64,000 nt of DNA from QVMM01 sp047030855 (lineage in GTDB: Bacteria; Bacteroidota; Bacteroidia; Bacteroidales; Dysgonomonadaceae): positions 620,001-684,000 of the forward strand of contig JBKYIJ010000008.1 in the NCBI GenBank assembly GCA_047030855.1. Direction: 5' to 3'. Each line of letters opens with the position of its first letter. The stretch's first letter is position 1. Made by a program: the position numbers and the translations under genes. The notes beneath the pieces are model-generated. The model ran no database searches. It was not told where the DNA came from and saw nothing but the letters and a program-made list of their open reading frames with translations. Positions 1 to 8,866 of this stretch are shown here, piece by piece.

Positions 1-1148
1 ACGACACTTCCATATTCCACATTAGAAGGATAAATCTCAAAATCGGCAACAGGAGCTGCGCTTGGCGGAACTTCATATAAACCATTTAAGACAACATACT
101 CATTAATATTGGCTAATCCATAATTAACGTTCCCTGTATTCCAGTCAAAAGTAAAATACATTGAGATTTGTATTGCTTTTGTTGTTCCGTCAGTTTTATC
201 TGTTGCTTGAACAAAACCAAACCAGTACAAGTTATTTTCAGAAGTATATACTGCCCCCTGATCGTAGCTTACAAGAGGCTTCACATTTATATAATTTCCG
301 CCACTTATATCTTCCACATACTTTCCAATAACATTAGCCTGGAAAAGAGCCTGAAGCGCTCCATTTGTTCCGTTTACGAAATACAGGTCACCATCACTTC
401 CCATAGCCATAATTGTGCCATCAGAAGGATCGACTGTAACAAAGACAAGACCAACGGACAAACCGCTACCTATAGTTGTCGCTTTTCCGGCACTCAAGTC
501 AAATTTTGCAAGATAATCTTTCTGCCCGTCTGTTGTAAGTCCATATGCAACTCTATTAGTCGGATCGTAACAGATAGAAAATGCCATATCTGCGGGATCA
601 ATTGCTCTCTTAGCAGATTCTACAGCCCATGTTTTAGCATTATAAACAGTATAATAAAATTCGGGATTTTCCTCTGTCCCTGCAATATTGATTGCGTAAT
701 ACTTGCCATCAGCATATGTTCCCGAATAGAGTATAAAATCGTCACTTACAGGTGACAACCTGTTATAAATAGTCTGAGCTCCGTTTAGTGTGAATTCATA
801 AACGGCAGGATTACTGCTGTTTCCCCATAATTCATTATACTGAAATGCAGCTCCTAAAGTTTCATTTGTTGCATTAGCCGATTTTTTAGAAAAACCTTTA
901 AACGACATTGTTGACCTATCAGATCTATCACTTATGACAACTTTATCATTGACCTTTAAGGATGAATGGTTGAATTTAATAGATTTGGAAATCTGAGATG
1001 TCGGCAAACTCACCTGCTTCAAGTCAGAAAATTGCTGACGGACAGACTGTACAGTCATTCCTGTTTTCTCTTGTCCAAACACATTTCCCGATAGCAACAA
1101 GAAAAAAGACAAGAAAAACATCGTAGATTTTAGTAATGTTTTTTTCAT
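1..1148 (-). CDS. Secreted protein of unknown family, 3' end outside window
   Basis: An open minus-strand frame of about 382 codons starts at the ATG at 1146-1148 and runs off the window edge. The product begins with a classic Sec signal peptide (two basic residues, a long hydrophobic stretch, then NVFGQ at about residue 24). The rest is rich in Gly, Tyr, Asn and Thr, with repeated short segments such as SDDFILYSGTYADGKYYAIN and GTIMAMGSDGDLYFVNG that look like blades of a beta-propeller. It ends in a Pro-rich turn where the window cuts it. A C-terminal T9SS signal could lie outside. I do not recognise a named family. A promoter-like box is present upstream. Confidence 0.75.
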   Translation of the reverse strand, partial: MKKTLLKSTMFFLSFFLLLSGNVFGQEKTGMTVQSVRQQFSDLKQVSLPTSQISKSIKFNHSSLKVNDKVVISDRSDRSTMSFKGFSKKSANATNETLGAAFQYNELWGNSSNPAVYEFTLNGAQTIYNRLSPVSDDFILYSGTYADGKYYAINIAGTEENPEFYYTVYNAKTWAVESAKRAIDPADMAFSICYDPTNRVAYGLTTDGQKDYLAKFDLSAGKATTIGSGLSVGLVFVTVDPSDGTIMAMGSDGDLYFVNGTNGALQALFQANVIGKYVEDISGGNYINVKPLVSYDQGAVYTSENNLYWFGFVQATDKTDGTTKAIQISMYFTFDWNTGNVNYGLANINEYVVLNGLYEVPPSAAPVADFEIYPSNVEYGSV

Positions 1149-1450
1149 AAATTTTTTGATTTTAATTAATAATCCAAGCTGTATAATTCTAATTTATTTT
1201 TAAAGAAATATATTTAAAATCCTACACTGACACCTAAGTATAGTTTGTCAAAAAGACAGGAATAATAAAATAAACTTACTTTATGTTTCGCAAATATAAA
1301 TAATTATTCTCATTATAATAATAAACAAGGAGCATTTAACAAAAAGAAATTTAATTATTTATTTATATAAACATAATACACACAAAAATCGTTTTACTGA
1401 AAGCCAATAATTTCTTAACTTTATATTTATAATTTTTCAAAATAACACTC
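1149..1450. other. Divergent intergenic region
   Basis: AT-rich, 302 bases between two divergently transcribed genes. It holds a plausible minus-strand promoter box at 1291-1298. No convincing box for the plus-strand gene and no other structure was seen. Confidence 0.5.
1291..1298 (-). promoter_or_regulatory. Bacteroidota -7 box for the secreted-protein gene
   Basis: On the minus strand this reads TATATTTG, an exact fit to the TAnnTTTG -7 element. It would start transcription about 135 bases before the ATG at 1148. No clear -33 element was identified. Confidence 0.45.
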
Positions 1451-2893
1451 ATGCGTAAACAGTTTGTATTCATATCTCTGATTATATTTTTCTGCTTATA
1501 TAAAACGTCAGCCTCTCCCGCGACAGAGGTAAGAGCCGTATGGCTGACAACAAACTGGAATCTGGACTGGCCAAACCCGAAACTAAGCATCGAAGGGCAA
1601 AAAAAACAACTGCAAGACATATTGGATCAGTTGAGAAGGGACAATTTCAATACCGTATTCTTTCAAACGCGGATAAGAGGGGACGTTTTCTATAATTCTT
1701 CGATAGAACCATACAGTCCTTTCGCGAAAAAAGGATTCGATGCTTTACAGTTTGCGATAGAAGAATGTCATAAAAGAGGGATGGAATGCCATGCGTGGTT
1801 TGTTACATTTCCCGCAGGTTCAAAAAAACAGGTAAACGCCCACGGGAAAAACTCTGTCGTGAACAAACGCCGCAGTATATGCAAGTTCCACGACGGAGAG
1901 TGGTATCTCGATCCGGGCAATCCCGAGACCGGACAATATATATTGAGCCTCGTATCGGAAATCGTTTCCAAATATGATATAGACGGAATCCATTTCGACT
2001 ATATCCGTTACCCTGAAAATGCCAATAAATTCCCTGATAAAGACACTTATGCCAAATACGGGAAGGGGCAAAATATCGCTAATTGGAGAAGGAATAACAT
2101 CAATCGGCTTGTATACGGTATATATGATAAAGTAAAAAGTATGAAGCCTTGGGTACAGGTCAGCAGCTCGCCTATCGGCAAATACAAACACCTGAACGAA
2201 TCGGGAAAAGGGAGCTGGACGGCTTACGAAAGCGTCTATCAGGATGCCATCAATTGGCTCGAGCAAGGGAAACATGATGCTCTCTATCCTATGATGTACT
2301 ATCGGAACGAACATTTCTACCCGTATCTTAAAGATTGGAAACAGAAATGCAACGACAGGCTGATAGTACCGGGAATAGGCATATACCGACTGATTTCCAA
2401 CGAAGGCGACTGGAGCACAACTGACATTGCCGATCAGATTGACTATACGCGAAAGAATGACATTGCAGGTCAGGCTTTCTTCCGGGCAGGAAATATATTG
2501 AACAATACGAAGGGAGTTTCTTCACTGATAAGAAACTACTATCAATATCCCGCCAAACTTCCTGCTATGAAATGGCTCGACAACATTTCGCCCGACGCTC
2601 CCGTAATAACCGAAATTTACAGAAATGAGAACGGCAAACTATGCTTACGGTGGAACCAAACAGGAAGAAACGAACAACAAACCTTTACTATCTATTATTC
2701 TTCGGAAGAATTCATAGATACCGGCAAACCCGAAAACATCCTCGCAACAGGAATAAGAAACAATTACGCCGAGCTGAATATTACTCAGGGAGATTTTGGT
2801 TTTTATTATGCAATAACTGCTTCTGACAGATATCACAACGAAAGCATACCATGCTTTCCTGTTTATTTTTCACATTCGACGTATGAAAAATAA
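1451..2893 (+). CDS. GHL10-family glycoside hydrolase-like exported protein
   Basis: A 480-residue exported protein of the glycosyl hydrolase-like 10 family (PF02638, formerly DUF187), which includes E. coli DigH/YddW, a hydrolase of stem-peptide-free peptidoglycan. A signal peptide covers about residues 1-21. The TIM-barrel domain starts with RAVWLTTNWNLDW and shows the family motifs NTVFFQTRIRGD, DGIHFDYIRYP (about 180-190, where the acidic catalytic residue is expected) and DALYPMMYY (about 275). The last 100 residues look like an Fn3-type beta-sandwich. The gene converges with the TolC-like gene, stop next to stop. A role in wall or glycan turnover is inferred. Confidence 0.85.
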   Translation: MRKQFVFISLIIFFCLYKTSASPATEVRAVWLTTNWNLDWPNPKLSIEGQKKQLQDILDQLRRDNFNTVFFQTRIRGDVFYNSSIEPYSPFAKKGFDALQFAIEECHKRGMECHAWFVTFPAGSKKQVNAHGKNSVVNKRRSICKFHDGEWYLDPGNPETGQYILSLVSEIVSKYDIDGIHFDYIRYPENANKFPDKDTYAKYGKGQNIANWRRNNINRLVYGIYDKVKSMKPWVQVSSSPIGKYKHLNESGKGSWTAYESVYQDAINWLEQGKHDALYPMMYYRNEHFYPYLKDWKQKCNDRLIVPGIGIYRLISNEGDWSTTDIADQIDYTRKNDIAGQAFFRAGNILNNTKGVSSLIRNYYQYPAKLPAMKWLDNISPDAPVITEIYRNENGKLCLRWNQTGRNEQQTFTIYYSSEEFIDTGKPENILATGIRNNYAELNITQGDFGFYYAITASDRYHNESIPCFPVYFSHSTYEK

Positions 2894-4222
2894 TTATTCG
2901 ATGTTTATTTCTACGCCTCTGTAAAAATCAAGGATTTTGGCTCTGAACAGAAAATCATATTTAGCCTGTATCTGTTCCGACTTACTTGTAAGCAACTTTG
3001 TTTGCGCTTCACTAAATTCGTATACCGTCGATTTGCCGACGGCATAACGATCCTGAGCATATTTGTATGCCTCGGCGGCGGCATCATAAGCTTTTCCTGT
3101 TGAAACAAATTTAGCCTGAGCAGAAACAGCACTCTGATACGCCTGCTGAATATCTTTATAAAGGTTCAGTTTTACATTATCCAAAGCCAATTGGTTGCTT
3201 TGTATTTTAAAACGGGCAGCACGTACCTGATTACGAGTTTGAAAACGATTAAAAAGAGGAATACTCAAACTAAAGCTAATATACTCCGAACCATTGTCTT
3301 TAATCTGCGTACTGAAATCAGGGTTATTCACGCCATATACCCTTTGTGCAGATGTTCCATATCCTATTCCGAAATTTAGTTTAGGATAATAGCCTGATTG
3401 AGCCACTTTCAATGATTTTTTACTACTTTCTATGTCATACTCGGCTTCTTTCACATGGGGTTTAACCGCAATTGCAGTTTGGTAAATCTGGGAGACGGGC
3501 AGAATACTCGACTGATTTTGCGCGATAACATCTCCTAAAGAAGGTTCCGTAATGTCAAACCCGTCATAATCCTCTAAATTCAAAGCCTGAGCTAAATCCA
3601 GCAACGATAAAATAAGATCGTTATTTGCATTCGTAACATTAAGTTCATCTTTCGCCAATTGGGCCTTTATATCGTAAAGTTGAGACAGTGCCACTTTTCC
3701 CGCGTCGACCAGTGTTTGTGTTTTCTCAACCTGTTGAGATGTCAGTTCAGCCTGCTCCTGATAAGCTTTCAGTATTTCTTTTTTGAACAATACTTCCAGA
3801 TAATAAGAGGTCACCTGCAATTCCATATTATCTTTTATTTTATTCAATCCCTCAATAGCAGACTTAAGATTGAGTTCATTCATTTTTCTTTCATTCGGTA
3901 TCCTAAGTCCGGTAAATAGAGGCATTGTAGATTCTACTGAAAATCTTGCTCCCGAAGTGTTGTTCATCCGAGTTATATTGGTAGTATAATCAGTAGATTG
4001 ACCGAAATTGAAAGATTGATTAAGACTCGCATTCAGGTCGGGTAAACGACTGTTCTTACTCGTGCTTAAATCAATCTTGGAGTTTTCTACAATTATCTCT
4101 TGCTGCTTTACTGTAATATTATTTTCAATCGCATAATCTATACATTGCCGCAATGTCCATTTTGTCTGTGCCTGTCCGCATAAACAACTAAAAAAGAAAA
4201 CTATTGACAAATATTTTTTCAT
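2894..4222 (-). CDS. TolC-family outer membrane efflux protein
   Basis: Outer-membrane channel of a tripartite exporter. The frame opens at 4240, but the ATG at 4222 is preferred because it directly gives a good signal peptide (MKKYLSIVFFFSCLCGQAQ), for a product of 442 residues. The mature protein has the two coiled-coil OEP repeats (PF02321) typical of TolC, with long Lys/Glu/Gln-rich helices at about 120-210 and 330-430. It is the last gene of a five-gene operon: ABC ATPase, two permeases, membrane fusion protein, TolC. Its start lies within a few bases of the upstream stop at 4230. Substrate unknown. Confidence 0.9.
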   Translation of the reverse strand: MKKYLSIVFFFSCLCGQAQTKWTLRQCIDYAIENNITVKQQEIIVENSKIDLSTSKNSRLPDLNASLNQSFNFGQSTDYTTNITRMNNTSGARFSVESTMPLFTGLRIPNERKMNELNLKSAIEGLNKIKDNMELQVTSYYLEVLFKKEILKAYQEQAELTSQQVEKTQTLVDAGKVALSQLYDIKAQLAKDELNVTNANNDLILSLLDLAQALNLEDYDGFDITEPSLGDVIAQNQSSILPVSQIYQTAIAVKPHVKEAEYDIESSKKSLKVAQSGYYPKLNFGIGYGTSAQRVYGVNNPDFSTQIKDNGSEYISFSLSIPLFNRFQTRNQVRAARFKIQSNQLALDNVKLNLYKDIQQAYQSAVSAQAKFVSTGKAYDAAAEAYKYAQDRYAVGKSTVYEFSEAQTKLLTSKSEQIQAKYDFLFRAKILDFYRGVEINIE

Positions 4223-4229
4223 AACCGCA

Positions 4230-5357
4230 TTACATTTCATGAGTAATCACTTTCGGCATTTCCGAGATTTCGTTTCCTCTGACTTTTTCGCCTTTTTTCA
4301 ACCCTGATTTTACCTCTACATTAATTCCGTTAGATAATCCGATCGTAACAATCCTTTTTTCAAAATTCTGCTTACTGTTTAACGTATCCTTCAAAACATA
4401 AACAAAAGTAGAATCCTGATTAAACGTGATCGAACTTTCGGGAACAGTCAAAACATCCTTGATCTGCGACAACACGATTTCGGCATTTGCACTGTATCCT
4501 GCCCTTACCAAAACAGTATCGGGAATCCGTGCAGCGGCTTTTATTTCGAAAAGGATCGCACCGTTTTCTTCCGTACCTTTAGGGGCAATGTATTCGAGTT
4601 CCGCATCGAATTTTTGATTTTCAATCGCTCCTATCGAGAGCTTCATGGGCATCCCCGTATGAATACGCCCCACTTCCGTTTCGTCTATTTTGCCTACGAA
4701 TATCATATCGTTCATATTCGCTACGGTAGCAATAGTCGTTCCGTCGTTGAACGTATTGGACTGAATTACAGAGTTCCCGACCTTAATAGGAACATCGAGA
4801 ACCATACCCGTTATCGTCGATCTTATCTGCGTGTTGCTATACTGTGCGGTACTCTTAGACATTCCCGTTTTCACGATATCAAGGCTTTCCTTCGAGTTGT
4901 CCAGCTCTTCTTTTGCCTTTTTGTAATCGGCTTCCGATTTATCCATTTCTTCACGGGCAATGACTCCTTTTTCGTAAAGTTGTTTTTGACGGTTGTATTC
5001 CGCTTCTACCTGACTAAGGCTGATTTGAGCCACACGCACACGGGATTCGGCAGAACTCAGGGAAGACATTTCGGGCACCACTTTTACCGTTGCAATCACA
5101 TCGCCTTGCTTCACGTAATCTCCCGCCTCTATCAGAACTTCCGAAATAATGCCCGATATCTGCGGTTTTATCAAAACCTCATCACGCGGAGATACCTGCC
5201 CCGTTGCAACGGATGTCGTTTCGATATCTCCCTGTTCAACTGCCGCTATTTCATAACGGATTTGCTTGGGTTGAGATTTCTTGTACAGCCAAAAGAAAGT
5301 TCCCAAAACCAATATTCCGAGAAATACAAACAATAATATTTTCAAAAACTTCTTCAT
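4230..5357 (-). CDS. HlyD/MacA-type periplasmic adaptor
   Basis: A 375-residue membrane fusion protein that would bridge the inner-membrane ABC permeases and the TolC channel. One N-terminal membrane anchor (about 5-24) is followed by a split lipoyl/barrel-sandwich domain, with the half-motifs ATGQVSPRDEVLIKPQISG and STITGMVLDVPIKVGNSV flanking a coiled-coil hairpin of about 100-165. Beta-barrel and membrane-proximal domains follow. It lies between the two permeases and the TolC gene, the usual MacA position. Resemblance to MacA is clear; the exported compound (drug, peptide or lipid) cannot be read from the sequence. Confidence 0.9.
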   Translation of the reverse strand: MKKFLKILLFVFLGILVLGTFFWLYKKSQPKQIRYEIAAVEQGDIETTSVATGQVSPRDEVLIKPQISGIISEVLIEAGDYVKQGDVIATVKVVPEMSSLSSAESRVRVAQISLSQVEAEYNRQKQLYEKGVIAREEMDKSEADYKKAKEELDNSKESLDIVKTGMSKSTAQYSNTQIRSTITGMVLDVPIKVGNSVIQSNTFNDGTTIATVANMNDMIFVGKIDETEVGRIHTGMPMKLSIGAIENQKFDAELEYIAPKGTEENGAILFEIKAAARIPDTVLVRAGYSANAEIVLSQIKDVLTVPESSITFNQDSTFVYVLKDTLNSKQNFEKRIVTIGLSNGINVEVKSGLKKGEKVRGNEISEMPKVITHEM

Positions 5358-5395
5358 AATCTTATCTTGTTTTTCTATTTACTTCATAAATCAAA

Positions 5396-6664
5396 CTATT
5401 CCTCCCTTATCGCATCAATAGCTTTCACGCGTAATGCCCTCATCGCAGGGATAAGCCCTGCAATGATTCCAGAAATAAGAAGAACCACAAATGCGACTAT
5501 CGCCATTTTAAAAGGGACGAACGGAGGTATCATCGTCTTAATCTCGATAACGCCTTTTATCATCATATTGTCAAAAATTCCCAAAACGATTATAGCGACA
5601 AACAATCCCCAAAAACCCGAAACGGCAGTCAGTACAAAACTCTCGCTCAATATCTGCGCGACAATCGTGATCGGCTTCGCTCCTAATGCACGCCTTATTC
5701 CGATCTCGCGTGTACGTTCCCTGACTGTAACCAACATAATATTGCTGATGCCGATAATTCCCGACGCCAGAGTTCCCATGCCTACAAACCAGATAAGGAC
5801 GGATACGCCAACAAAAAGATATTGAAATATCATGAAAATCTGCTCGGTATTAAATCCGCCAATCGCTTTCTGATCGGTAGGCGAAATACTGTGAGCCGTA
5901 CGCAAAATTGTTTTTACCTCCTCCTCAACCATGCTCGATGGATATCCCGCTTTTGCGGTACAAGCCATAAAGTAAATATCGTCTCCCCGTTGCAATGTCT
6001 GTTGCATGGTAGAAAAGGGTATAAATACCGTGCTGAGAGGATTTCCGCCTATATTGATATTTTCCGATTTCGGAGAAATTACGCCTATTACCTGAAAATA
6101 AATACCGTTGGCACGAATATATTGTCCGATAGGATCCTCGCCATGACCGAAAAGAGTTTCATACACTTCCCGCCCGATAATACAAACCTTCCGTTTTTCC
6201 TGAATATCAAGCGTATTAAATAATCTTCCTTTCAAAACATTCTGTTTCAGGATAGAAAAATGAGCAGGATAAATTCCCGTAATTCCGTATGATCCCGATT
6301 TATGTCCTCTCACCACGTTTTTGTCGCTGCTTTGTCCAAACAACATGGGTGAAATATGTTCCACTGATTGTGCTTTTTCCCGAATAAGGGCTATGTCGCG
6401 GGTATTCATTGTCCAGCTGCGTCCTTTTCTGTAACCTTTATATGCCTCGCTTGTCCGTTCAGTCCAAAAGAAGCTCGCATTTGAAGATATCCCGTTGAAG
6501 TTTTTCAATATTCCACCTTCAAAGCCATTGCCGATTCCCATTAAGAATATCAGCATAAAAATACCCCAAAACACACCGAAACCCGTCAGAATACTGCGAA
6601 GTTTGTTACGGGATATTACAGCCCATATTTCCTGCCAATTATCTATATCGAAAAATTTCGCCAT
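5396..6664 (-). CDS. MacB-like ABC transporter permease (second copy)
   Basis: A 422-residue FtsX/MacB-type permease without a fused ATPase. An N-terminal membrane helix (about 21-42) is followed by a large periplasmic MacB_PCD domain and three C-terminal helices of the FtsX domain (PF02687). The conserved cytoplasmic loop RERTREIGIRRALGAKP is present. It ends KAIDAIREE, the normal family terminus. It is paralogous to the permease just upstream, with six bases between them, so the two probably form a heterodimer served by the ATPase encoded first in the operon. Confidence 0.9.
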   Translation of the reverse strand: MAKFFDIDNWQEIWAVISRNKLRSILTGFGVFWGIFMLIFLMGIGNGFEGGILKNFNGISSNASFFWTERTSEAYKGYRKGRSWTMNTRDIALIREKAQSVEHISPMLFGQSSDKNVVRGHKSGSYGITGIYPAHFSILKQNVLKGRLFNTLDIQEKRKVCIIGREVYETLFGHGEDPIGQYIRANGIYFQVIGVISPKSENINIGGNPLSTVFIPFSTMQQTLQRGDDIYFMACTAKAGYPSSMVEEEVKTILRTAHSISPTDQKAIGGFNTEQIFMIFQYLFVGVSVLIWFVGMGTLASGIIGISNIMLVTVRERTREIGIRRALGAKPITIVAQILSESFVLTAVSGFWGLFVAIIVLGIFDNMMIKGVIEIKTMIPPFVPFKMAIVAFVVLLISGIIAGLIPAMRALRVKAIDAIREE

Positions 6665-6670
6665 ATCTTT

Positions 6671-7924
6671 CTATTCATCTCTCATTGCTTCGATCGGGCT
6701 CACACGCGTTGCCTTTAAAGCAGGAATGAGTCCCGCACCTACGCCTGCAATGATCAGAATTAACGTCGCTACGACCACTGTCCCTATATCCACGGTAGGA
6801 TCTTTAAACATAGTCGGTCCGTCCGATGCCTGCATACCCGACATTGCGTTACTAATCAATTCAGTCAGCCCGATGCCGAACACCAGCCCGATATAACCCG
6901 AAACCGCCGTTATGAATATCGACTCCGTAATTATCAACCGTAACACTGATGACGGAGTCGCACCGAGAGCCTTACGAATACCGATCTCCCGAGTACGTTC
7001 TTTAACGGTTATCAGCATAATGTTTCCTACACCCACAATACCCGCCATTAACGAACAGATTCCGATAACCAGTATAAACCAGTTGATTGTGTTAAACATA
7101 TCATTCGTCTGTTCAACCTGTTCAGCCATATTCCACACATGAAGGGCAGACCTGTCGGCAGGATCAAATCCGTGAAGCTTGCCCATTCTCTCCCTTATAT
7201 ATTCGACGAAGGCTTCGTTTTCCTTCACCGTATTCAATCCGTTAACCGTAAATTCGATCTCGCGAAATCCCCAGCCTTTGTTATAAAGCATTTGAGCGGT
7301 GGTGAACGGAATATATGCGGGCGGATTATTGTCGTACTGATTGTTCTTATTATAAATCCCTATCACCCGATAGGCTATATTATTTGCAATAACATACTTT
7401 CCCAAGGGATTCGCCCCTTTGAAAAGGATATTCCTCATATCCTCGCTTATGACTATAACCTTTCGTCTGTTGTCGACATCCATTTTATTGAGAAAACGCC
7501 CGTTTCCAGCGCTGACTTTTATATCGTTTATGATCGCGGCATCCTGAGATACTCCGTCGAGAGACCAAGCTCCGTATTCTTTTTCATACGACAGCGTAAC
7601 GCTCTGACTCACACGGGCGGAAACATATTCCACATTAGGAGTTTTGTTACGGATCAGATCATAGTCCTTAAAGTCAAATTTTATTTGCCTGTCTGCCGGC
7701 AACCCTGCGTAAGGCATAGACGTCCATCCGGGCCACAGGGTTACCGTATTTTTTGCCCGACTCGAGAAGTTCGACGTTACCCCGTTTTTCAACCCGTTTC
7801 CTGCCGCAACCAGAAATATAAGCATAAATATACCCCACGCAACGGCAAATCCCGTCAGAGCCGTACGTAGTTTATTTTTGCTTATGGTGGAAGCTATTTC
7901 GCGGATCGAGTCAAAGTCTAACAT
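6671..7924 (-). CDS. MacB-like ABC transporter permease (first copy)
   Basis: A 417-residue permease with the same plan as its neighbour: one N-terminal helix, a periplasmic MacB_PCD domain, then three helices with the FtsX motif KERTREIGIRKALGATPSS and the terminus SPIEAMRDE. The start at 7924 follows the ATPase gene by 14 bases. Two non-identical permeases in one operon is common in Bacteroidota MacB-type exporters. Identity between the copies is concentrated in the membrane helices and the Glu/Arg-rich coupling loop; the periplasmic domains differ. Confidence 0.9.
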   Translation of the reverse strand: MLDFDSIREIASTISKNKLRTALTGFAVAWGIFMLIFLVAAGNGLKNGVTSNFSSRAKNTVTLWPGWTSMPYAGLPADRQIKFDFKDYDLIRNKTPNVEYVSARVSQSVTLSYEKEYGAWSLDGVSQDAAIINDIKVSAGNGRFLNKMDVDNRRKVIVISEDMRNILFKGANPLGKYVIANNIAYRVIGIYNKNNQYDNNPPAYIPFTTAQMLYNKGWGFREIEFTVNGLNTVKENEAFVEYIRERMGKLHGFDPADRSALHVWNMAEQVEQTNDMFNTINWFILVIGICSLMAGIVGVGNIMLITVKERTREIGIRKALGATPSSVLRLIITESIFITAVSGYIGLVFGIGLTELISNAMSGMQASDGPTMFKDPTVDIGTVVVATLILIIAGVGAGLIPALKATRVSPIEAMRDE

Positions 7925-7938
7925 CCTGCTTTTATTTT

Positions 7939-8631
7939 TTATACAGTGGGTTCTTTTTTCCTGACATCTATCGAGCCGATAATTCCGTCCTTAATATGGA
8001 TAATGCGATCCGTATCATCCGCAACTTCCTGAGCATGCGTAACTATTATCATAGTTATCCCTTCTTTTCTGTTTATTTCCCTCATCAGTTGCATGACATC
8101 TTCCGATGTTTTGCTGTCCAGCGCGCCTGTCGGTTCGTCGGCAAGAATTACCTGAGGCTGAGCGATTAACGCTCTTGCAATGGCGACACGCTGTTTTTGT
8201 CCGCCCGAAAGTTCGCTCGGCATATGTTCCGCATGGCTTTTCAATCCCATTTTATCGAGATACTCCAAAGCCATAGCATTTCTTTTTTTTCGGCTTACCC
8301 CTTGATAATAAAGCGGAAGCGCAACGTTTTCGACAGCATTTTTGAAGGATATAAGATTGAACGACTGAAAAACGAAACCTATCTTCTTGTTTCTGAGTTC
8401 TGCCGCGCGGGTTTCGTTCAGATTTTTGATCAGAATATCATCCAGAAAATATTCTCCCGAATCGTATGTGTCGAGAATACCGAGAATATTCAGCAAAGTG
8501 GACTTTCCCGAACCCGAAGCTCCCATTATGGAAACAAATTCTCCTTTGTCTATATCGAGATTAATTCCTTTCAACACATGCAAAGGAGCGCCGCTGTAAT
8601 AAGTCTTGTTGAGGTTTCTGATCTTTATCAC
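7939..8631 (-). CDS. ABC transporter ATP-binding protein (MacB/LolD type)
   Basis: A 230-residue nucleotide-binding subunit and first gene of the efflux operon. Walker A is GASGSGKST (about 37-45), the Q-loop is FVFQSFNL, the signature LSGGQKQRVAIARAL (about 141-155), Walker B VILADEPTGALD and the switch histidine IVTHAQEVA. The start is followed directly by the family's usual first strand, IKIRNLNKTYYSG. It would energise the two FtsX-type permeases encoded after it. A TACTTTTG promoter box lies about 45 bases upstream. Confidence 0.93.
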   Translation of the reverse strand: MIKIRNLNKTYYSGAPLHVLKGINLDIDKGEFVSIMGASGSGKSTLLNILGILDTYDSGEYFLDDILIKNLNETRAAELRNKKIGFVFQSFNLISFKNAVENVALPLYYQGVSRKKRNAMALEYLDKMGLKSHAEHMPSELSGGQKQRVAIARALIAQPQVILADEPTGALDSKTSEDVMQLMREINRKEGITMIIVTHAQEVADDTDRIIHIKDGIIGSIDVRKKEPTV

Positions 8632-8674
8632 TTTTCCGTGTAGATTATGCTGTCATATATAAATTAGTTCCCTG

Positions 8675-8682
8675 CAAAAGTA
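8675..8682 (-). promoter_or_regulatory. -7 box for the efflux operon
   Basis: On the minus strand this reads TACTTTTG, matching TAnnTTTG, about 45 bases before the ATPase start. No clear -33 element. Confidence 0.4.
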
Positions 8683-8795
8683 AATTTATATTTCAAGTGT
8701 TAATTATATTTTTTAATTTAACTTTCTTATAAGATCGAAAAAATGCCAAAAAAGTTACACAAGTTCATCCTTTTAACATAAAATTAATTATAAAA

Positions 8796-8843
8796 ACAAA
8801 GCATATCTCTTTTCGTTGTTCTAATGTAAGAGATATGCTTTTC
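8796..8843 (-). terminator. Rho-independent terminator after rocD
   Basis: A 14-base perfect inverted repeat (8798-8811 with 8828-8841, AAAGCATATCTCTT and its complement) is followed on the minus strand by a T-rich run. It lies about 25 bases after the ornithine aminotransferase stop. Confidence 0.75.
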
Positions 8844-8866
8844 CACGTAATAATTGAAATAATATT

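Noticed and set aside
168..755. Plus-strand open frame of 195 codons
   Set aside because: It lies opposite the real minus-strand secreted-protein gene, has odd Cys/Ile-rich composition and no family-like motifs.
4614..5336. Plus-strand open frame of 240 codons
   Set aside because: It is the shadow of the membrane fusion protein gene on the other strand; composition is rich in Arg, His and Tyr with no domain.
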